A stretch of 64,000 nt of DNA from Posidonia oceanica (Eukaryota > Streptophyta > Magnoliopsida > Alismatales > Posidoniaceae): contig JAZBRS010000060.1 in assembly GCA_037176725.1 (NCBI GenBank), positions 58,866,001 through 58,930,000 of the forward strand. Direction: 5' to 3'. Every line of letters begins with the position of its first letter. Position 1 is the stretch's first letter. The notes beneath the pieces were generated by a model. It was not told the DNA's origin and did not search any database. It saw only the letters and a list, made by a program, of their open reading frames with translations. A program made the position numbers and the translations under genes. Below are positions 54,131 through 62,848 of this stretch, one piece after another.

Positions 54131-57100
54131 ACGGTCGATAGGTCGGAAACCAATCCTTCCAATTGATTAGTTCGAAGCTTATCACTTTTCATTTCCATTG
54201 CGATCGATAAGTCTGAATCCTATCCTTCCAATCGATAAGTCCGAAACTTATCACTTTTCTTTTCCTTCGCGGTCGATAGGTCCGAAACCTATCCTTCGGG
54301 TCCATAAGTTTGAAACTTTTCACTTTTCTTTTCCTTTGTGGTTGATAGATCCGAAACCTATCCTTCCGGTCGAAAGGTCCGAAACTTATCACCTTTCTTT
54401 TCCATTGCGGTCGATTGGTCTGAAACCTATCCTTCCGGTCGTTAAGTCCGAAACTTATCACTTTTCTTTTCCTTTGCGGACAATAGGTCCGAAACTTGTC
54501 CATCCGTTCGATAAGTACGAAACTTATCACTTTTCTTTCCATTTGCAGTCGATAGGTCGGAAACCTATCCACCCGGTCCAAAGCCTATACTTCTGGTCGA
54601 TAAGTCCGAAACTTATCACTTTTCTTTCCTTTGCGGTCGATTGGTCCGAAACCTAACCTTCCGGTCGATAAGTCCAAAACTTATCACTAGCCATTTCCTT
54701 TGCGGTCGATTGGTCCGAAACCTATCCTTCCAGTCGATAACTCCGAAACTTATCACTTTTCTTTTCCATTGCGGTCGATCGATTCGAAACCTAACCTTCC
54801 GGTCGATAAGTCCTAAACTTGTCACAATTCTTTTCCTTTGCGGTGGATAGGTCCGAAACCTATCCCACCAGTCCAAATGTCCGAAACTTATCACTTTTCA
54901 TTCCTTTACGGTCGATAGGTTCGAAACCTTCCCCTCCGGTCGATAAGTTCGAAGCATATCACTTTTCTTTTCCTTTGCGGTCGATAGGTCCGAAACCTAT
55001 CCTTCCCGTCGATAAGACCGAAACTAATTACTTAACTTTTCCTTTGCGGTCGATAGGTTCGAAACATATCCTTCCCGCCGAAAAGTCTGAAACTTATAAC
55101 TTTTCTTTCGTTTGCGGTCGATAGCCTCTGAAACCTATCCATCTGGTCAATAAGTCCGAAATGTATCACTTTTCTTTTTCATTACGGTAAATAGGTCCGA
55201 AACCTATCCTTCCAGTCGATAAGTCTGAAACTTATCACTTTTCTTTTCCTTTGCAGTTGATAGGCCCGAAACCTATCTTTTTGATCGATTAGTCTAAAAC
55301 TTATCACTTTTCTTTTCCTTTGCAGTCGATAGGTCCGAAACCTATCCATTCGGCCTTTAAGTCCGAAACTAATGACTTTTCATTACCTTTCCGGTCGATT
55401 GGTCCAAAGCCTACACTTCCGGTCGATAAGTCCAAAACATATCACTTTTCTTTCCTTTGCGGTCGATAGGTCCGAAACCTAACCTTCCAGTCGATAAGTC
55501 CAAAACTTATCACTATCATTTTCCTTTGCGGTCGATATGTCCGAAACATATCCATCTAGTCGATAACTCCGAAACTTATCACTTTTCTTTTCCTGTGCGG
55601 TTGATAGATCCGAAACCTAGCCTTCCGGTCGATAAGTCTGAAACTTATCACTTTTCTTTACCGTTGCGGTCGATAGGTTGGAAACCTATCCTCCCAGTCG
55701 ATAAGTCCGAAACTTATCACTTTTCATTTCCTATGCGGTCGATAGGTCCAAAACCTATCCTTCCAATCGATAAGTCCGAAACTTATTACTATTCAATTCC
55801 TTCGCGGTCGATAGGTCCAAATCCAATCCTTCCAGTCGATAAGTACGAAACTTATCACTTTTCTTTTCCTTTGCGGTCGATCAGTCCGAAACCTATCCGT
55901 CCGGTCGATAAGTCCGAATCTTATCACTTTTCGTTTCCTTTGCACTCGATCGGTCCGAAACCTATCCTCCCGGTCGATAAGTCCTAAACTTATCAATTTT
56001 CATTTCGTTTGCCTTCGATAGGCTCGAAACCTATCCGTCCGGTCAATATGTCTGAAACTTATCACTTTTCATTTCCATTGCGGTTGATTGGTCTGAAACC
56101 TATCCTTCTGGTCGATAAGTCCGAAACATATCACTTTTCTTGTCCTTCGCGGTCGATAGGTCCGAATCCAATCCTTCCGGTCGATAAGTACAAACTTATC
56201 ACAATTCTTTTCTTTTGCGGTCGATTGGTCCGAAACCTATCTTTCCGTCGCTAAGTCCGAAACTTATCACTTTTCTTTTCCATTGCTGTCGATAGGTTTC
56301 GGTCGATAAGTCTGAAACTTATCACATTTCTTTTCCTTTGCTATCGATCGGTCCGAAACCTATCCTCCCTGTCGATAAGTCCTAAACTTATCACTTTTCA
56401 TTTCCTTTGCGTTCTATAGGCCTAAAACCTTTCCTTCTGGTCGATAAGTCTGAAACTTATCACTTTTCATTTCCTTTGCAGTCAATAGGTTCGAAACTAA
56501 TCCTTTTGGTCGACAAGTCCGAAACTTATCACTATTCTTTTCATTCGCGGTCGATAGGTCAGAAATCTATCCATCGGGTTGATAAGTCCGAAACTTATCA
56601 CTTTGCTTTACCTTTGCGGTCGATAAGTCCGAAACTTATCCATCGGGTCGATAAGACCGAAACTTATCACTTTCTTTTCCTTTGCGGTCGATAGGTCCAA
56701 AACCTATCCTTCCGGTCGATAATTCTAAAACTTACCACTTTTCTTTTACTTTGCGGTCGAGAGGACCGAAACCTATACTTCCAGTCGATAAGTCAGAAAC
56801 TTATCACTTTTCTCCTCCTTTGCGGTCGATATGTCCGAAACTTATCACTTTTCTTTTCCTTTGCGGACGATAGGTCTGAAACCTATCCTTCCGGTCATTA
56901 AGTCCGAAACTTATCACTTTTCATTTCCTTTGCGGTCGATAGGTCCAAAACCTATCCTTCCAGTCGATAAGTCCGAAACTTCTCACTTTTCTTTTCCTTT
57001 GCAGTCGATCGGTCAGAAACCTAACCTTCCAGTCAATTAGTCCAAAACTTATCACTTTTCCTTTCCATTGTGGTCGATAGGTCTGAAACCTATCCTTCTG

Positions 57101-57826
57101 GTCGAAATGCCCCAAGCTTATCACTTTTCTTTTCCATTGCTGTCTATAGGTCGGAAACCTATCCTACCGGTCGTTAAGTGCGAAACTTATCACTTTTCTT
57201 TTCCTTTGCGGTCGATTGGCTCGAAACGTATCCTCTCGGTTGATAAGTCCTAAACTTATCAATTTTCATTTCCTTTGTCTTCGATAGGCCCGAAACCTAT
57301 CCTTTCGGTCGATAAGTCTGAAGCTTATCACATTTCATTTCCTTTGCGGTTGATAGGTCCGAAACTTATCACTTTTCTTTTCCATCGCGATCGATAGGTA
57401 CGAATCCTATCTTTCCAGTCGATACGTCTGAAACTTATCACATTTCTTTTGTTTTGCGGTCGATAGGTCCGAAACCTATCCGTCTGGTCGATAAGTCCGA
57501 AACCTATCCTTCCGGTCGATAAGTCCAAAACTTATCACTTTTCTTTTCCTTTGCAGTCGATAGTCCGAAACCAATCCTCCTAGTAGATAAGTCCTAAACT
57601 TATCACTTTTCATTTCCTTTGCGTTCAATAGGCTCGAAACCTCTGCTTCCGGTCGATAAGTCAGAACTTATCACTTTTCAATTCCTTTACGGTCATTACG
57701 TCCGAAACCAATCTTTCCGGTTGACATGCCCAAAAGTTTTCACTATTCTTATCCTTTGCGATCGATAGGTTAGAAACCTTTCCTTCTGGTCGATAAGTCC
57801 GAATCTTATCACTTTACTTTTACTTT
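54131..57826 (+). repeat. 3.7-kb tandem duplicated satellite block, left copy
   Basis: It is repeated directly at 57,827 onward, with an offset of 3,696 bp at the left end, then 3,668-3,670 bp. The step of 28 bp is the loss of exactly one short half near 57,900 in the right copy: 54,209-54,236 carries an extra GAATCCTATCC half that is absent at 57,905. The block includes a B-A couplet (57,248/57,592) and the two-base insertion marker at 55,120. Confidence 0.84.
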
Positions 57827-60800
57827 GCGGTCGATAGGTCGGAAACCAATCCTTCCGGTTGATTAGTTCGAAGCTTATCACTTTTCATTTCCATTGCGAT
57901 CGATAAGTCCGAAACTTATCACTTTTCTTTTCCTTCGCGGTCGATAGGTCCGAAACCTATCCTTCTGGTCCATAAGTTTGAAACTTATCACTTTTCTTTT
58001 CCTTTGTGGTTGATAGATCCGAAACCTATCCTTCCGGTCAAAAGGTCCGAAACTTATCACCTTTCTTTTCCATTGCGGTCGATTGGTCTGAAACCTATCC
58101 TTCCGGTCGTTAAGTCCGAAACTTATCACTTTTCTTTTCCTTTGCGGACAATAGGTCCGAAACTTGTCCATCCGTTCGATAAGTACAAAACTTATCACTT
58201 TTCTTTCCATTTGCAGTCGATAGGTCGGAAACCTATCCACCCGGTCCAAAGCCTATACTTCTGGTCGATAAGTCCGAAACTTATCACTTTTCTTTCCTTT
58301 GCGGTCGATTGGTCCGAAACCTAACCTTCCGGTCGATAAGTCCAAAACTTATCACTAGCCATTTCCTTTGCGGTCGATTGGTCCGAAACCTATCCTTCCA
58401 GTCGATAACTCCGAAACTTATCACTTTTCTTTTCCATGGCGATCGATCGATTCGAAACCTAACCTTCCGGTCGATAAGTCCTAAACTTGTCACAATTCTT
58501 TTCCTTTGCGGTGGATAGGTCCGAAACCTATCCCACCGGTCCAAATGTCCGAAACTTATCACTTTTCATTCCTTTACGGTCGATAGGTTCGAAACCTTCC
58601 CCTCCGGTCGATAAGTTCGAAGCATATCACTTTTCTTTTCCTTTGCGGTCGATAGGTCCGAAACCTATCCTTCCCGTCGATAAGACCGAAACTAATTACT
58701 TAACTTTTCCTTTGCGGTCGATAGGTTCGAAACATATCCTTCCCGTCGAAAAGTCTGAAACTTATAACTTTTCTTTCGTTTGCGGTCGATAGCCTCTGAA
58801 ACCTATCCATCTGGTCAATAAGTCCGAAACGTATCACTTTTCTTTTTCATTAAGGTAAATAGGTCCGAAACCTATCCTTCCAGTAGGTAAGTCTGAAACT
58901 TATCACTTTTCTTTTCCTTTGCGGTTGATAGGCCCGAAACCTATCTTTTTGATCGATTAGTCTGAAACTTATCACTTTTCTTTTCCTTTGCAGTCGATAG
59001 GTCCGAAACCTATCCATTCGGCCTTTAAGTCCGAAACTAATGACTTTTCATTACCTTTCCGGTCGATTGGTCCAAAGCCTACACTTCCGGTCGATAAGTC
59101 CAAAACATATCACTTTTCTTTCCTTTGCGGTCGATAGGTCCGAAACCTAACCTTCCAGTCGATAAGTCCAAAACTTATCACTAACGTTTTCCTTTGCGGT
59201 CGATATGTCCGAAACATATCCATCCAGTCGATAACTCCGAAACTTATCACTTTTCTTTTCCTGTGCGGTTGATAGATCCGAAACCTGGCCTTCCCGTCGA
59301 TAAGTCCGAAACTTATCACTTTTCTTTACCGTTGCAGTCGATAGGTTGGAAACCTATCCTCCCAGTCGATAAGTCCGAAACTTATCACTTTTCATTTCCT
59401 ATGCGGTCGATAGGTCCAAAACCTATCCTTCCAATCGATAAGTCCGAAACTTATTACTATTCAATTCCTTCGCGGTCGATAGGTCCGAATCCAATCCTTC
59501 CAGTCAATAAGTACGAAACTTATCACTTTTCTTTTCCTTTGCGGTCGATAAGTCTGAAACCTATCCGTCCGGTCGATAAGTCCGAAACTTATCACTTTTC
59601 TTTTCCTTTGCGCTAGATCGGTCCGAAACCTATCCTCCCAGTCGATAAGTCCTAAACTTATCAATTTTCAATTCGTTTGCCTTCGATAGGCCCGAAACCT
59701 ATCCGTCCGGTCAATATGTCTGAAACTTATCACTTTTCGTTTCCTTTGCGGTTGATAGGTCCGAAACCTATCCTTCTGGTCGATAAGTCCGAAACATATC
59801 ACTTTTCTTGTCCTTCGCGGTCGATAGGTCCCAATCCTATCCTTCCGGTCGATAAGTACAAACTTATCACAATTCTTTTCTTTTGCGGTCGATTGGTCCG
59901 AAACCTATCTTTCCGGTCGCTAAGTCCGAAACTTATCACTTTTCTTTTCCATTGCTGTCGATAGGTTTTGGTCGATAAGTCTGAAACTTATCACTTTTCT
60001 TTTCCTTTGCTATCGATCGGTCCGAAACCTATCCTCCCTGTCGATAAGTCCTAAACTTATCACTTTTCATTTCCTTTGCGTTCTATAGGCCTAAAACCTT
60101 TCCTTCTGGTCGATAAGTCTGAAACTTATCACTTTTCATTTCCTTTGCAGTCAATAGGTCCGAAACTAATCCTTTTGGTCGACAAGTCCGAAACTTATCA
60201 CTATTCTTTTCATTCGCGGTCGATAGGTCAGAAACCTATCCATCGGGTTGATAAGTCCGAAACTTATCACTTTGCTTTACCTTTGCGGTCGATAGGTCCG
60301 AAACTTATCCACCCGGTCGATTTGACCGAAACTTATTACTTTTCTTTTCCTTTGCGGTCGATAAGTCCAAAACCTATCCTTCTGGTCGATAATTCTAAAA
60401 CTTACCACTTTTCTTTTACTTTGCGGTCGATAGGACCGAAACCTATACTTCCAGTCGATAAGTCAGAAACTTATCACTTTTCTTCTCCTTTGCGGTCAAT
60501 ATGTCCGAAACTTATCACTTTTCTTTTCCTTTGCGGGCGATAGGTCCGAAACCTATCCTTTCGGTCATTAAGTCAGAAACTTATCACTTTTCTTTTCCTT
60601 TGCGGTCGATAGGTCCAAAACCTATCCTTCCAGTCGATAAGTCCGAAACTTCTCACTTTTCTTTTCCTTTGCAGTCGATCGGTCCGAAACCTAACCTTCC
60701 AGTCAATTAGTCCAAAACTTATCACTTTTCCTTTCCATTGCGGTCGATAGGTCCGAAACCTATCCTTCCGGTCGAAAAGCCCGAAGCTTATCACTTTTCT

Positions 60801-60998
60801 TTTCCATTGCTTTCTATAGGTCCGAAACCTATCCTACCAGTCGATAAGTGCGAAACTTATCACTTTTCTTTTCCTTTGCGGTCGATTGGCTCGAAACGTA
60901 TCCTCCCGGTTGATAAGTCCTAAACTTATCAATTTTCATTTCCTTTGTCTTCGATAGGCCCGAAACCTATCCTTTCGGTCGATAAGTCTGAAGCTTAT
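57827..60998 (+). repeat. 3.7-kb tandem duplicated satellite block, right copy, interrupted
   Basis: This is the second tandem copy of 54,131-57,826. It stops at 60,998 within the dyad of a long half (GAAGCTTAT). The left copy continues at 57,328 with CACATTTCATTTCC, so the uninterrupted sequence at this site can be predicted from the paralogue. Confidence 0.84.
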
Positions 60999-61114
60999 TG
61001 TAGCAATCCCGATCGGAATCAGGCTCGCTATTTTAGCGGCGATTGGATCCGAGGAAGAGGCTCAACTCGAAAACACTTAAAATCGAGGAGAAAGAGGAAA
61101 GATAAGACAAATCA

Positions 61115-61350
61115 GAGTCGCCACCATGTCTATTAATGGGAGACAAGGAAAACCTGGGAAATGCGTGAATTAATGCGCAAAACTGAGCAAGAAATGCAAA
61201 GCAAAGCAATGCAAAGGAAAACAAATGCAAGCAAATGCAAATGAGATGACTCTAGCCTAGGATAAGGACAGTACGGTCATTGCGGGCCAGAAGACAGGGC
61301 AAGGACTCCTGTTACGCGCGGGGAAGGTGTTAGGCACCCCCGACACGCCC
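61115..61350 (+). other. Plant dispersed-repeat signature: GAGTCGCCACC ... GGAAGGTGTTAGGCACCCC
   Basis: GAGTCGCCACC lies at 61,115-61,125 and GGGGAAGGTGTTAGGCACCCC at 61,320-61,340, followed by CGACACGCCCG. I recall this pair of phrases, in this order and roughly 150-250 bp apart, from many plant genomic sequences associated with retrotransposon-like repeats, but I cannot confirm the family here. The second phrase contains a small dyad (GGTG/CACC). The stretch between them is ATGCAA-rich (several copies at 61,190-61,245) and has no open frame of note. Confidence 0.45.
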
Positions 61351-61629
61351 GAGAATCGGTCTTTCTAGGCTTACGCTCGCATACGCAGGAAAATGCAGGA
61401 TTGAATGCCTATGTGCCTATAAATGCCTAAATGAATGCTCAAGGTGTGCTCTAAGTGGGAAGAAACAAAGCAAGGAAGTAAACGTGCTCTCTAAGTGCTC
61501 AGCTACGCTGTCCGTGTTCCGAGCTAGGCGAAACCTAGCTCGTGAGAACTCCAGACAGTAAGCATCACGGCCCTATATGCAAATGCAGGCGAAAAAGCGA
61601 AACAGCGAGAAAACCATGCAATGCAATCG

Positions 61630-61820
61630 ACATGCAAGGGAAAACGGCGTAAAACACGCAAAACAAGGCGAGAAACAAGAAAGGCACGCGAAACGGAGCA
61701 AAAGAACAAAACCGGCACGCAAAACAGGCGGGAAAGCAAGGCAGCATGCAAAACGAGACAAGGAAGCAAAGAGGCACGCAAAACGGTGCAAAAGCGAGAG
61801 CGGGCACGCGAAACGGTGCC
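61630..61820 (+). repeat. Diverged ~30-bp minisatellite (core GCACGCRAAACGG)
   Basis: Related cores occur at about 61,630 (ACATGCAAGGGAAAACGG), 61,653 (ACACGCAAAACAAGG), 61,683 (GGCACGCGAAACGG), 61,713 (GGCACGCAAAACAGG), 61,744 (GCATGCAAAACGAG), 61,772 (GGCACGCAAAACGGTGC) and 61,803 (GGCACGCGAAACGGTGCC). Spacing is 28-31 bp from 61,653 onward. The spacers are purine-rich (AGCAAAAGAACAAAAC and similar). The repeat explains the overlapping lysine/arginine-rich plus frames and cysteine/phenylalanine-rich minus frames here, which I do not consider coding. Confidence 0.7.
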
Positions 61821-61859
61821 AAAACAGCGAAGCAAAGACCTCAGAAAAGCCATGCGAAT

Positions 61860-62620
61860 GCAAGAATGCAGAAAAGATCAGAAGAGGCCAAAGGGGAGGC
61901 AAAACAACGTGTGTGTAAGAACAGACGTCGTTTAGGACCGCTCAGAGTAGGTGTGAAGACCTACGGAGGGGAGAGTGTGCAAACGGAGGGATTACCACCT
62001 CTTTGCGACTGTTTCCCGCTAAACCGTTCCACGGTGTGTCTCGCATGCTGCCCAAAGCTCGCGATGCGATCGAATCGTGGAAAAGGGGGAAGAAAGTCAC
62101 ATTAAGTGGCAAATCCAAGGAAAACTCAACACAAAACACACAGGGATACGCGAAACGAGGATTTGGAGATAGAAGTTGAAGGGGGTGGCCCTATGCTACA
62201 TGCTCAAAGAGATAGAAAGCCAAAATGAGGAAAACTTATGCAAATGGCATGCAAATGCAATGCAGGGGTTCAGGGAGACATACCTGGAAATCCAGGAGCC
62301 TGATCTGAAATCCGTCTAGTCCATGCTGAAGAACGCTTTGCTGCGGTCGCCTGGGCAGCTTACTTGAGAAGATCCAACGGCCGGATTGGAAGATATCGCG
62401 GCTTCAAGGCAGAAGGGCCAGAACAGAGGAGAAGAACAGATCTAGGTGTTCAGGAGGTCCTAAGGGTGTGCAAAAGGTCCTCCCAAGTGAAAGGGAGCTA
62501 AAAGTGCTTGGTGTGTGCAAAAGGATGCTAGAATGCAAGACTAAATGAATGCAGGATGCATGCACAAGCAAGAAAAAGCAAAGAGAAGAAACTGGGAAAA
62601 GCCAGGATTTCAGAAAGCAT
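61860..62620. other. Unassigned stretch without a recognisable gene
   Basis: This is mixed-composition DNA. I see short open frames on both strands with no conserved motif, a local imperfect dyad at about 62,374-62,391 (TCCAA ... TTGGA around CGGCCG), and repeated GTGTGCAAA words around 62,465-62,520. No promoter, RNA gene or coding domain can be supported. Confidence 0.5.
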
Positions 62621-62640
62621 TTTGAAAAAGAAAGGGGCTA

Positions 62641-62848
62641 AAAATGCAAATTTTCCAGAAAACAGGGGTCCACAGGAAAGGATTTCGAAAACAGGAGAGG
62701 ACAGGGGTCCATTTTGCAAAAAAACTAGGCTCAGAAAGCTGTTTTAAAAAGAGGGTATGCTTTAAAAGAGGTTTTGAAAGCAGAAAGGGATCAGAATGCA
62801 ATTTTGGAAAAACTGGGATCTAAAATGCAAATTTTCCAGAAAACAGGG
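62641..62848 (+). repeat. 27-bp exact direct repeat, 181 bp apart
   Basis: A 27-bp sequence starting AAAATGCAAATTTTCC and ending CAGGG occurs at 62,641-62,667 and again at 62,822-62,848. The DNA between has weaker copies of the same words (CAGGGGTCC twice, ATGCAATTTTGG at about 62,797). This looks like an old local duplication inside the candidate element. Confidence 0.8.

Larger units (their letters stand above)
1..60998 (+). repeat. 69-bp satellite DNA array (about 880 head-to-tail units)
   Basis: The whole interval is built from one 69-bp unit, read on the plus strand as a 28-bp half (GGTCGATAGGT, CCGAA, ACCTATC, then CTTCC or a variant) and a 41-bp half (GGTCGATAAGT, CCGAA, ACTTATC, then a pyrimidine-rich tract ending in CTTTGC). 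All units that I read have the same orientation, which the one-sided pyrimidine tract makes easy to judge. Single-base variants are frequent and most are C to T or G to A at CpG sites. One-base deletions, 28- or 41-bp half-unit gains and losses, and whole-unit indels occur throughout. The array continues beyond the left window edge. On the right it stops sharply at about 60,998 where foreign sequence begins. I do not recognise this as a named satellite family. Its chromosomal location (centromeric, subtelomeric or interstitial) cannot be told from the sequence. Confidence 0.97.
31179..60998 (+). repeat. Macro-repeat copy 2 of the satellite array, truncated on the right
   Basis: This is the second copy of the block that starts at position 1. 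Matched landmarks include 2,203 with 33,381; 3,389 with 35,092; 7,706 with 41,158; 11,562 with 44,797; 15,555 with 48,779; and 19,900 with 53,303. It carries a private 1,721-bp tandem duplication at 36.8-40.2 kb and a 3.7-kb tandem duplication at 54.1-61.0 kb. It keeps 525 bp at about 34,330-34,856 that copy 1 lacks. It ends where non-satellite sequence begins at 60,999, so the last part of the block is missing or lies past the insertion. Confidence 0.85.

Noticed and set aside
1..60998. CRISPR-like array (short repeats with dyads at regular spacing)
   Set aside because: There are no unique spacers. Everything between the dyads is itself repeated, the context is eukaryotic, and no cas genes are present.
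1..60998. Array of tRNA-like or structured RNA genes, because of the repeated hairpins
   Set aside because: A 7-bp stem with a 5-nt loop alone does not make a cloverleaf, and no A-box or B-box promoter elements or conserved RNA family could be recognised.
1..60998. CENP-B-box-like motif in the unit
   Set aside because: TTCCGG and TTCG-like words occur, but the spacing and the CGGG part of the human-type motif are absent. Such a match would say little in a plant.
61524..62105. Several overlapping frames of 85-119 codons on both strands (Lys/Arg-rich on plus, Cys/Phe/Leu-rich on minus)
   Set aside because: Three frames overlap across the ~30-bp minisatellite and purine-rich DNA. Composition explains the openness and no domain is visible.
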